A DNA stretch of 33,855 nucleotides, from positions 1-33,855 of the forward strand of contig PGZE01000025.1 in the NCBI GenBank assembly GCA_002840015.1, read 5' to 3'. The DNA is from Gammaproteobacteria bacterium HGW-Gammaproteobacteria-2 (GTDB lineage: Bacteria > Pseudomonadota > Gammaproteobacteria > Xanthomonadales > Xanthomonadaceae). Below, in pieces: positions 18,299 through 27,833 of this stretch (position 1 is its first letter; every line of letters begins with the position of its first letter). Made by a program: the position numbers and the translations under genes. The notes under the pieces are model-generated. The model searched no databases, had not been told where the DNA came from, and saw nothing but the letters and a program-made list of their open reading frames with translations.

Positions 18299-19385
18299 AT
18301 AAGGCAATTGTGGCAGCTTGCATTGCAGCCAAGGTGAACGGAATCGTCTCGGGCAGCGGCGGTTGCAGGTCGAGCAATTGCAAGGCCGAACGCATCAGCG
18401 CATTGCCGTCGCCCAACTGCACCGCGCCCACCGGATACAACTGGTGCAACAACTCGCCGACACCACCATGCGCCCAACCCAGTACCGGGACACCCATCGA
18501 CAGCGCTTCAAGCACGGTGCGGCCGAATGACTCGGGCTTGTTCGACAATTGCAGCACCAACGCGCTGACCGCGTACAACTCGCGCAGGTCGTTGCGTTGC
18601 GGGGTGATGGCCAGTTGCTCCGTAACGCCAAGCTGCGCGGCCAGTGCCTGGAGTTCCGCCACGTACGCCTCACGCCCGGGTTGTTGCGCACCGACCAGCA
18701 ACAAACGCACATTTTCGCCGGCATCACGCAATGCCGCGAGCAAGGCGATGGCCTGGTGGTGCCCCTTGAGCCGCGTGCCACGCCCGGGCAACAGCAGCAA
18801 ACGACCACTTTGCAGCGCCGGGAATTCCTCCGCGAATTGCTGTCGCCACGCCGCTGACGGGCTGAATCCACGCGGATAGTGGGCAGGATCGATACCGCGC
18901 TCGATCACTTGCAACCGGGCAGGGTCGGTGCGTGGGTAGTAGTGCAGCACATAATCACGAACCGTCTGCGACACACAGATGACGCGCTCGGCGCGGGTCA
19001 TGATGCGGCTGTAGCGATTGGCTGAATTGAGGCCATGCACGGTACTTACGCGGTGCGGGGGTGATCCGGCATATCCGCGCAACGCGAAATGCAGCAGCCA
19101 GGCGGGTAGCCGCGAGCGCACATGAACGATATCCGGCGCAATGCGCTGCAACTGTTCACGCAAGGGCGCGATCAGCCGCAGGGTTCGCAACGACTTGCGG
19201 CCGATATCCAGGCTGATGTGCTCGCCGCCCAACGCCAGCAACTCAGGCAACAAACGGCCACCTGCCGAAATCACTACGGCGCGATGACCGCGCGTACGTA
19301 ATGCCGACGCAATCTCAAGGGTTGAACGCTCGACGCCACCGGCCTCCAACGCCGGCAGCAATTGCACCACGGTCAGTGGCCGCAT
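18279..19385 (-). CDS. Family 4 glycosyltransferase
   Basis: GT-B fold glycosyltransferase of 368 residues. The N-terminus VVQLLPALEAGGVERSTLEI is typical of GT4. The C-terminal donor-binding half has LLLPGRGTRLKGHHQAIALL, VLQLSNKPESFGRTVLEALS and MGVPVLGWAHGG, where the EX7E-type pattern is seen around ESFGRTVLE. It probably adds a sugar to the LPS core from a nucleotide donor on the cytoplasmic side; donor and acceptor are unknown. It is first in the minus-strand unit with the ligase and the frameshifted family 2 enzyme. Confidence 0.92.
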   Translation of the reverse strand: MRPLTVVQLLPALEAGGVERSTLEIASALRTRGHRAVVISAGGRLLPELLALGGEHISLDIGRKSLRTLRLIAPLREQLQRIAPDIVHVRSRLPAWLLHFALRGYAGSPPHRVSTVHGLNSANRYSRIMTRAERVICVSQTVRDYVLHYYPRTDPARLQVIERGIDPAHYPRGFSPSAAWRQQFAEEFPALQSGRLLLLPGRGTRLKGHHQAIALLAALRDAGENVRLLLVGAQQPGREAYVAELQALAAQLGVTEQLAITPQRNDLRELYAVSALVLQLSNKPESFGRTVLEALSMGVPVLGWAHGGVGELLHQLYPVGAVQLGDGNALMRSALQLLDLQPPLPETIPFTLAAMQAATIALYEHLAA

Positions 19386-19419
19386 GCGCTATCAGCCCGC
19401 GCGCCGACAGAGCGGTGCA

Positions 19420-19620
19420 TCAGTCGATGAGTTGATATTGCGCGCCGCAATACGGACAAACGGCGGTTCCGCTGGCCTCGATCGGCAAATACACGCGCGG
19501 ATGCGAGTTCCACAGGCTCATTGCCGGTGTCGGACAGCTCAGTGGCAAATCCTTGCGCGACACCGTGTATTGGCGTTCGGCGTTGGCGGCTTGAGGCGAT
19601 GCGTTGGCGGTGTTGGGCAT
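19420..19620 (-). CDS. Small zinc-finger protein (zf-CHCC)
   Basis: Protein of 66 residues matching the short bacterial zinc-finger family related to the mitochondrial NDUFS6 zinc site. The pattern is cysteine in LSCPTP, histidine in WNSHPRVYLPIE, then CPYCGAQYQL at the C-terminus, consistent with one bound zinc. The function is unknown. I chose the ATG at 19620; an in-frame ATG at 19653 would add 11 residues. Neither has a strong Shine-Dalgarno sequence. It lies 34 bp downstream of the family 4 glycosyltransferase start, upstream in the same transcriptional direction. Confidence 0.85.
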   Translation of the reverse strand: MPNTANASPQAANAERQYTVSRKDLPLSCPTPAMSLWNSHPRVYLPIEASGTAVCPYCGAQYQLID

Positions 19621-19680
19621 GAGGCAGCCAGTTTCACGATCCGGGGTCGCCATTGTAACGCCGCGCGCGCGGTACTGGCA

Positions 19681-19790
19681 GGTCGCCCACAGGGTGGGCT
19701 CCAGCGGAGTGGTGACCTGCCTTTGTGGGAGCCGGCCTGCCGGCGAATCGACCCGCGAACAGATTCGCGTGCAGGCACGCTCCCACAACG
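19681..19790 (+). repeat. Composite REP-like repeat, copy D
   Basis: GGTCGCCCACAGGGTGGGCT is joined by GGTGACCTGCCTTTG to GTGGGAGCCGGCCTGCCGGC, and then to an inverted GATTCGCGTGCAGGCACGCT with CCCAC. Both hairpin modules of the other copies occur here in one element. It occupies the gap between the zinc-finger gene and yceI. Confidence 0.75.
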
Positions 19791-19816
19791 GTTGAGCCGT
19801 CAGCGCAAATCAGGAT

Positions 19817-20395
19817 TTACTTTGCTACCTGCGCCTCGGTTTCAATGCGGATCGACACCTCTTCACCCAGCATGCCAGTCATCGCGGTCATGCCGAAATC
19901 CGAGCGCTTGATCGTGGTGGTGGCACTGAAACCGGCTGCCGGCGCCTTGGAAAAGGGATGCGGGCCAGCTTTGTTGAGCACCACATCGAGCGTCACCGGC
20001 TGTGTGACACCAAGCAGGGTCAGGTTGCCGGTTACCTTGAACTGGTTCTCGCCGGTAATGCTCACCGCTGTGCTGGCGAAGTCCATGGTCGGAAACTGCG
20101 CCGCATTGAAGAAGTCGGCTTTTTGCAGGTGCTCATCAAGCGCAGGCACATCCGTTGCTACTCCATCCACCTGAATGCTCACCTGCACCGACGAGCCGGC
20201 GATGTTTTCCGGATCGAAGTTCAGCGTGCCATCAAACTTCTTGAACTCACCCTCCATGTTGGAAAAACCAAGATGGTTGATGAAGAAAATAATATTGGTG
20301 TGGGCCTTGTCGAACTGATACACCTGCGGCGCCGCGAAAACCGGGCTGGCGAAGGTGGTGGCAAGCAGCAGTGCAGCGATAGGGCGGAATGTCAT
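19817..20395 (-). CDS. YceI family periplasmic protein
   Basis: Secreted lipocalin-like beta-barrel protein of 192 residues that typically binds polyisoprenoid lipids. It has a cleavable signal peptide (MTFRPIAALLLATTFASPVF then AAPQ), the entry motif YQFDKAHTNIIFFINHLGFS, FKKFDGTLNFDPEN, and the barrel strands FKVTGNLTLLGVTQPVTLDV and KRSDFGM. YceI proteins are tied to stress or isoprenoid carriage; this one's physiological role is not known. The ATG at 20395 gives the signal peptide directly. It lies 37 bp downstream of the RutE-like gene on the same strand and may share its transcript. Confidence 0.93.
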   Translation of the reverse strand: MTFRPIAALLLATTFASPVFAAPQVYQFDKAHTNIIFFINHLGFSNMEGEFKKFDGTLNFDPENIAGSSVQVSIQVDGVATDVPALDEHLQKADFFNAAQFPTMDFASTAVSITGENQFKVTGNLTLLGVTQPVTLDVVLNKAGPHPFSKAPAAGFSATTTIKRSDFGMTAMTGMLGEEVSIRIETEAQVAK

Positions 20396-20432
20396 GACGG
20401 TTTCCTTGCAGTTGTGTGGTGGGGTGCGTGGG

Positions 20433-21023
20433 TCAAACGATCTGGCAGGCTTCAGCAAAACTCAGTCGCGGTGAGCGCGGGAACAGCGCCGACGGATCAC
20501 CGTAACCGAGGTTGATCAGAAAATTGGAACGAATATCGGTTCCGGCAAAAAACGCGGCATCCACCTTGGCATTGTCGAAACCCGACATCGGCCCGCAATC
20601 CAGACCCAGCGCCCGTGCTGCCAGCATCAGGTAAGCGCCTTGCAGCGACGAATTGCGAAATGCGGTGGTATCGATCAGTGGCTGATTGCCGTCAAACCAG
20701 CTTTTGGCATCGGCATGCGGAAACAGGTACGGCAGCTTTTCGTGAAAGGCGTAATCACTGCCGATGATGGCAGTCACCGGTGCCGCCAATGTCTTGGCCA
20801 GATTGCCTTCAGCCAGCGCCGGTGCCAGCTTTTGTTTGCCGTCGGCGGATTTGACGAACACGATCCGTGCCGGTGAACAATTGGCGCTGGTGGGCGCCCA
20901 TTTCATTGCGTCATAAATCGCCTGCAGCTGCGCCTCGCTGACTTCGCGCTGCTGCCAGGCGTTGTGGGTGCGGGCATCGGCAAACAATTGCGCCAGTGCC
21001 TGCTCATTGATCGGTGTGTGCAT
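20433..21023 (-). CDS. Malonic semialdehyde reductase RutE/HadB-like nitroreductase
   Basis: FMN-dependent nitroreductase-fold protein of 196 residues. It contains [58 protein letters not shown] and [15 protein letters not shown], all typical of the RutE group that reduces malonic semialdehyde to 3-hydroxypropionate or acts as a general NAD(P)H oxidoreductase. No rut pathway genes are present, so a pyrimidine-catabolic role is not supported here. The ATG at 21023 fits the family N-terminus. No clear promoter is seen upstream. Confidence 0.9.
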   Translation of the reverse strand: MHTPINEQALAQLFADARTHNAWQQREVSEAQLQAIYDAMKWAPTSANCSPARIVFVKSADGKQKLAPALAEGNLAKTLAAPVTAIIGSDYAFHEKLPYLFPHADAKSWFDGNQPLIDTTAFRNSSLQGAYLMLAARALGLDCGPMSGFDNAKVDAAFFAGTDIRSNFLINLGYGDPSALFPRSPRLSFAEACQIV

Positions 21024-21201
21024 TGCATGCTCCAGTCGGTGTAACCAAGCACGCAGTCTAAAGCACAGCGCGCAAGGTGTCGGTAGCCACCAATGAAACG
21101 GTCTGATCCATCCACCCGGCAAAACAAGGCGAAGCGTTACAACAAGGCAGCTGCGCGCACCTGTGTGCAACTGTGTTGCACGCCGTACGAGCCAATGCTT
21201 C

Positions 21202-21334
21202 TGTGGGAGCCGGCCTGCCGGCGAACGAACTGGCGAAAGAGTTTCGCGCACAGAGCCTGCCCCAGATTTGATCTGAGGCGCACTCTCACCAACGCCTTGA
21301 AGCACCCCTGTAGGAGCCCACCCTGTGGGCGACC
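21202..21334 (+). repeat. Composite REP-like repeat, copy B
   Basis: TGTGGGAGCCGGCCTGCCGG begins this copy. It continues through TTCGCGC, then AACGCCTTGAAGCACCCCTG, and ends with TAGGAGCCCACCCTGTGGGC and GACC. The order and linker match copy A at 5280-5381. It lies in the 527-bp gap between the RutE-like gene and the ELM1-family gene, where I see no coding sequence. Confidence 0.78.
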
Positions 21335-21376
21335 GCTATATTGCGGTGTTGCGCCATGTATCGATTGTCTCGCAAC

Positions 21377-21466
21377 ACTGGCTTCGCCAGTCCTGTCATT
21401 GACCGCTTCGCGGTTACGCGGGGCTTCGCCCCGACGCTGCGCTCGGCCTGCCTGCTGGCAGGCAGG
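21377..21466. repeat. String of four short hairpins
   Basis: Four perfect stem-loops follow one another: 21377-21391, 21402-21414, 21419-21433 and 21447-21466. The first three have different stems but the same GC-TTC-GC apex. The fourth is CCTGCCTGC TG GCAGGCAGG. It sits directly after composite repeat B and may be part of the same class of dispersed element. Confidence 0.7.
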
Positions 21467-21550
21467 TCGCTCACAGGTTGCGCTTACCGCTGGGAGCACT
21501 GGGGTGTGAGCCTTATGCGCCGAGCCAAGGTTGCCAGCTAAACTGCGCGC

Positions 21551-22492
21551 ATGAGCGATTGCTGGATAACCACCGATGGCGCTGCCGGCAATGTGCGGCA
21601 GGCAATGGCCTTGGCACAGGCGCTTGGCTTTGCAAGCCCGCGACAATGGGATTTACAAGCGCTGGCACCGTGGCGCTGGTTGGCACCGCGTCGCCTGCCA
21701 TTGGCGCAACACGCATTTGGCAAAGCATTCGCGCAAGCACTTGCGCAGCCACCGGCTTTTGTCATCGGCTGCGGCCGCCAGGGCGCGCTGGCCAGCCGCC
21801 TATTTCGCGCAACCGGCAGCAAAGCCGTACAGATTCTCGACCCGCGTATCGACAGCCGCCATTGGGATGCCGTCATCGCGCCGGCGCACGACGCACTGAC
21901 CGGCAACAACGTGATTTCGCCGCTGTGCAGCCTGCACCCGGTAGACGCTGCATGGTTGGCGACGGCGCGGCTCGCGCATCCCGACCTGGGTGCCCTGCCC
22001 GGCCCACGCACTGCGGTATTGCTTGGTGGGCCGATTGCCACGGCCGCTCTTGATGGCAATTGGTGGCATGGCGTACTGGCTTTGCTCGACCGCTTGCGCG
22101 CTGCCGATGGCAGCGTGCTGGTCAGCACGTCGCGGCGAACACCGGCATGGCTGCGCACTGCTGCCAAGGCCATGCTGCCGCAGACGCCCGGCCTGCGCTG
22201 GCTCAACGAGGGTGATGGCAACAACCCCTATCCCGGCCTTCTCGCCTGGGCCGACCGCATCATCGTCTCACCCGACTCGGTCAACATGATTTCCGAGGCC
22301 TGCGCCACTGAGGTACCGGTGTGGGTGCCGGGCATGGCGCTGGCGCGTGGCCGCCATGCCCGATTCCTGCACGCATTGCATACGCGTGGCCGCATCCGTA
22401 GCGATGCCGACGACACCACGCCGTGGCCGATCACGCCACTGATTGAACTGCCTGCGATCGCACAGCAAGTGCGCGCCTGCTTGACGCAATAA
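21551..22492 (+). CDS. ELM1/GtrOC1 family protein, putative glycosyltransferase
   Basis: Protein of 313 residues of the Mito_fiss_Elm1 family. It opens WITTDGAAGNVRQAMALAQA, has VIGCGRQGALASRLF, VQILDPR and the C-terminal donor-site-like SPDSVNMISEACATEVPVWV. Bacterial members are regarded as GT-B glycosyltransferases in LPS or O-antigen loci; the sugar is unknown. It stands alone on the plus strand after a repeat-rich gap, with a possible TAAACT -10 element at 21538. Nearby LPS genes make an envelope role likely. Confidence 0.87.
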   Translation: MSDCWITTDGAAGNVRQAMALAQALGFASPRQWDLQALAPWRWLAPRRLPLAQHAFGKAFAQALAQPPAFVIGCGRQGALASRLFRATGSKAVQILDPRIDSRHWDAVIAPAHDALTGNNVISPLCSLHPVDAAWLATARLAHPDLGALPGPRTAVLLGGPIATAALDGNWWHGVLALLDRLRAADGSVLVSTSRRTPAWLRTAAKAMLPQTPGLRWLNEGDGNNPYPGLLAWADRIIVSPDSVNMISEACATEVPVWVPGMALARGRHARFLHALHTRGRIRSDADDTTPWPITPLIELPAIAQQVRACLTQ

Positions 22493-22527
22493 TCCAGCCG
22501 TCATCGCTGAAATGAATACAGCAAACA

Positions 22528-22559
22528 CAGACGGCGACGACCGCAAGCGCCGCCGTCTG
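22528..22559. terminator. Candidate bidirectional transcription terminator
   Basis: A nine-base perfect stem CAGACGGCG / CGCCGTCTG with a 14-nt loop lies between the end of the ELM1-family gene and the end of the katG remnant, which converge here. There is no strong T-run on either side, so activity is uncertain. Confidence 0.4.
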
Positions 22560-22577
22560 CCGGGTGCATCCACAGCA

Positions 22578-23553
<976 letters not shown>

Positions 23554-23655
23554 TACTCTTTCCTAACCTGCGTTCACTAGGGATCGTCTAAGCAAGTTCA
23601 TCTTGAATAGTCAGCCCACGCGTCTTCCATCTAGCACCAAAGATCCGGGTAAATC

Positions 23656-23682
23656 AGAGTGCCACTAAGGGACACTCTGAAC
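23656..23682 (-). terminator. Candidate terminator hairpin
   Basis: An eight-base stem TCAGAGTG / CACTCTGA encloses an 11-nt loop. On the minus strand it is followed by TTTA, a weak tail, so it might end transcripts coming from the secreted-protein gene upstream. Confidence 0.3.
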
Positions 23683-23688
23683 AAGTCG

Positions 23689-23755
23689 TCACCACAGCGA
23701 AAGCTGGTGTCCATGTTACTGTTTGCAATGGATTCCAGCTTTCGCTGAAATAACT
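23689..23755. repeat. MITE-like inverted repeat, copy 1
   Basis: Imperfect terminal inverted repeats of about 27 bp, built on CAGCGAAAGCTGG and ending in CCAT, flank a short core. A second copy with the same layout is at 27678-27763. This resembles the short intergenic mobile repeats with a CAGCGNAAGCTGG centre that are widespread in proteobacteria. Confidence 0.7.
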
Positions 23756-23925
23756 AGAACAGCATTGATCAGAGCATCTCTAGCAGCCTGTAGTACTTGA
23801 CGCTGATCTACTGCGGAAAAGCCGAAGTTGGGACTGATGATCCGATCCTTTTCGAAAGCCCTACTGCTCGCCTCAAACAGGTCTTCCCTCAATACCAGGC
23901 TTTCCCTCCCTACAATCAGTCAAGT
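23716..23925 (-). pseudogene. Possible gene remnant of unknown identity
   Basis: An open frame of about 69 codons without an ATG reads protein-like over SSRAFEKDRIISPNFGFSAV and DQRQVLQAARDALINAV. It then runs into the MITE-like repeat, which supplies its last residues and stop. I do not recognise a family. It could be the tail of a gene truncated by the repeat insertion, or chance. It is one of the few protein-like items in the 448-bp stretch between the glycosyltransferase and the secreted protein. Confidence 0.25.
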
Positions 23926-24001
23926 CCGACAGGCTACTAGGGAGAATATCGAAAACGGCTGCACACAGCCATTGCGCATTGCGAGCAAAGCGAAGCAATT
24001 T

Positions 24002-24466
24002 TTACGGGAGTACGCCCGTAACATCCACACTGGTTTGCTTGCCCGGTGCCGCCACGATTTGAATAAGCGAATCAACCGGCACGGTATCCCCGACGTAGGG
24101 AGACAGTATAAATGTATACATATTCCCCGCGGTAATCCAAGAAATGTTCGTTGTATACGTATTGCCGGGGTGCTCGCACTGCACAACATTCGCGTTCATT
24201 TGATCATTCACGTGAACATAAACGCATCCCAATTTGAACCACGGCTTCCTCGGTTCAAAATCCCAGGTCCATTTGAGCTGCGTGCTACCCATCGAGGAGC
24301 TCGACGGCAGAATTACAACTGCAAGGCTTGCATTAATAAAACCAATTGGAACCCCACAATTCACAATACAAAGATTTTTCACCTTGTACGCATACGCCAT
24401 ATCGGGGGCCATAAATTGCGCCCAAAGCAGCAATGCCGACAAGAACAAAAGACCATGCTTCCTCAT
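24002..24466 (-). CDS. Secreted protein of unknown function
   Basis: Protein of 154 residues that I cannot place in a family. A Sec signal peptide is clear (basic MRKHG, hydrophobic LLFLSALLLWAQF, then PDMAYA before the mature YKVKNL). The mature part has four cysteines (in LCIVNCG, LGCVYV and VQCEHPG), enough for two disulfides, and strand-like sequence, suggesting a small extracytoplasmic beta protein. GGAGAAG with good spacing supports the ATG at 24466. The gene lies in the AT-rich segment. A TTACGGG / CCCGTAA hairpin overlaps the stop codon but has no proper T-run. Confidence 0.65.
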   Translation of the reverse strand: MRKHGLLFLSALLLWAQFMAPDMAYAYKVKNLCIVNCGVPIGFINASLAVVILPSSSSMGSTQLKWTWDFEPRKPWFKLGCVYVHVNDQMNANVVQCEHPGNTYTTNISWITAGNMYTFILSPYVGDTVPVDSLIQIVAAPGKQTSVDVTGVLP

Positions 24467-24563
24467 AACGCTTCTCCATCGGATTATATTGCACGAAAAA
24501 TCAAACCCACACAGCAGACACCGTACTGGCAGCAGCCTACATCACGCGACTGCAAATTGCAAC

Positions 24564-24685
24564 GTGATCAAGATGCGTGATCAAGATACGCTATAAGTAT
24601 GCTCTGAACAACGCGTCGAATGGCCGTCGAATGGACGCCATCCAGAGCCGACATGTGCCTGCCGGATCGATAGTGCCGGATCGAT
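24564..24685. repeat. Cluster of three short tandem duplications
   Basis: Three different units are each present twice in a row: GTGATCAAGATGC / GTGATCAAGATAC (24564-24589), CGTCGAATGG spaced by one base (24614-24634) and TGCCGGATCGAT spaced by two (24660-24685). No gene covers them. Confidence 0.8.
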
Positions 24686-24745
24686 GATGACAAGATTTTC
24701 CGTTCAGTCAAAATGCGCTTCCTGAGGCGGTTTTTCACTCATTTC

Positions 24746-24763
24746 TGGCCGCTTTCGCGGCCA
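24746..24763 (+). terminator. Short perfect hairpin, possible terminator
   Basis: TGGCCGC TTTC GCGGCCA forms a seven-base stem with a four-base loop and is followed by TTTTCCC on the plus strand. It lies just beyond the tiny ORF that is read from the other strand. Confidence 0.4.
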
Positions 24764-24784
24764 TTTTCCCAACGCTGGACGCAA

Positions 24785-24844
24785 CTATCCTGCAGCGACC
24801 AGCCCCAGCAGGACAGCCATTATCAGCACTTTGGGATTTTTCAT
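24785..24844 (-). CDS. Possible 19-residue hydrophobic small protein
   Basis: MKNPKVLIMAVLLGLVAAG is preceded by GCGGAGG six bases before its ATG, a very good ribosome binding site. The peptide looks like a single transmembrane helix or a signal peptide. The stop codon falls exactly where a lipobox cysteine would follow LVAAG, so it could also be the remnant of a small lipoprotein such as an entericidin. Evidence is limited to the ribosome binding site and composition. Confidence 0.35.
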   Translation of the reverse strand: MKNPKVLIMAVLLGLVAAG

Positions 24845-25245
24845 GTCACGCCTCCGCAGGTTGTGAACAAGATTTCACTGTAGCGCGCGGATTGGCATTG
24901 TTGAAGTTGATTGATTGAATTGGTGTGATAGATATAACTAATCACGTGAGAGTGGATTTGAGGTAGCGTCTCGCAGTCGTTCTGACGGATCACCGGATGC
25001 ACGTCACCATCCGCACCGCCCCGAAAATATGGATATCCCAACTCTATGAGATGGGGCAGCGATTCCGGGTGTCAGGGTTTCGTCCGTCCGGGTTTCGACC
25101 GGGTTTCGACCCCCTTATTCCGTCGGTTCAACCGCATTGTTCTCCCGACTTTCCATCTGTTCGGCGTTTGCGCATCCTATGAATTCGAGGGTGACAGGAA
25201 ACTTGCGTGTCCCTGATTCTTGAGCCCCCTGCGCGAAGCAACGGG
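24845..25245. other. Intergenic stretch without a recognised gene
   Basis: An AT-rich part (24895-24960) gives way to GC-rich sequence. Between 25075 and 25111 GGGTTTCG occurs three times, twice as the adjacent 11-mer GGGTTTCGACC. I see no convincing ORF here, and in particular no toxin gene beside the XRE regulator. Confidence 0.5.
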
Positions 25246-25500
25246 TCAAGCGGCGGACTCGATCTGCCAGCCCGGGAATACCAGCACAGCGGGGTGGCAT
25301 TGCAGTGCGGCACCCAACACCTTGGCGCGCTCGACACCCAGATTGACGCGCCCATTTTCGATGCTGGAGATGGTTGTCTGCGGGATTCCACACAACGCAG
25401 ACAGTTGCGTCTGGCTGAGCCCCTGCAACTCACGGATGATTCGCACCGACTCGCCAACCGTGACCTCGATGCGTTTTTTGGCAGGCAAGTATTTGTACAT
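25246..25500 (-). CDS. XRE-family helix-turn-helix regulator, antitoxin-like
   Basis: DNA-binding protein of 84 residues. The HTH covers GESVRIIRELQGLSQTQLSA and GIPQTTISSIENGRVNLG, with a C-terminal tail in AKVLGAALQCHPAVLVFPGW. This size and layout match antitoxins of RelE/HigB-type modules, in which an 80-100-residue toxin gene normally lies next door. No such toxin frame is seen on either side: fadH ends 41 bp upstream and the other side is non-coding. It may be an orphan antitoxin or a stand-alone regulator. The ATG at 25500 was chosen by domain position. Confidence 0.85.
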   Translation of the reverse strand: MYKYLPAKKRIEVTVGESVRIIRELQGLSQTQLSALCGIPQTTISSIENGRVNLGVERAKVLGAALQCHPAVLVFPGWQIESAA

Positions 25501-25540
25501 ATCAGCATCCAACGTTGATCCGCCAATCCGGCACACTCGC

Positions 25541-27652
<2,112 letters not shown>

Positions 27653-27677
27653 TCAATTAATCAATCAGCTTCCAATT

Positions 27678-27763
27678 CGTCACCCCAGCGCAAGCTGGGG
27701 TCCATGTTGATCCTTCATTACCGATCAAAAGCACAATGGATTTCAGCTTGCGCTGGAATGACG
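27678..27763. repeat. MITE-like inverted repeat, copy 2
   Basis: Left end CGTCACCCCAGCGCAAGCTG and right end CAGCTTGCGCTGGAATGACG are imperfect inverted repeats around a 24-bp core. They share the CGTCACC-CAGCG-AAGCTGG-GTCCATGTT layout of copy 1 at 23689-23755. It lies between fadH and the serine hydrolase, which point away from it. Confidence 0.75.
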
Positions 27764-27833
27764 AGCATGAGGCGCGTTGACGACAAACGGAACAGCATTG
27801 TGTTTAGCCCACGCAACCGATGGAGTTGTCGTT

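Noticed and set aside
24002..24021. Classical terminator at the end of the secreted-protein gene
   Set aside because: The stem overlaps the stop codon but no T-run follows on the coding strand.
23828..24580. 250-codon plus-strand frame across the secreted-protein gene
   Set aside because: It has no ribosome binding site or motifs and overlaps the better-supported minus-strand gene with a signal peptide.
25128..25526. Overlapping frame that might encode a toxin partner for the XRE protein
   Set aside because: It is the out-of-frame shadow of the XRE gene and has no RelE/HigB-like features.
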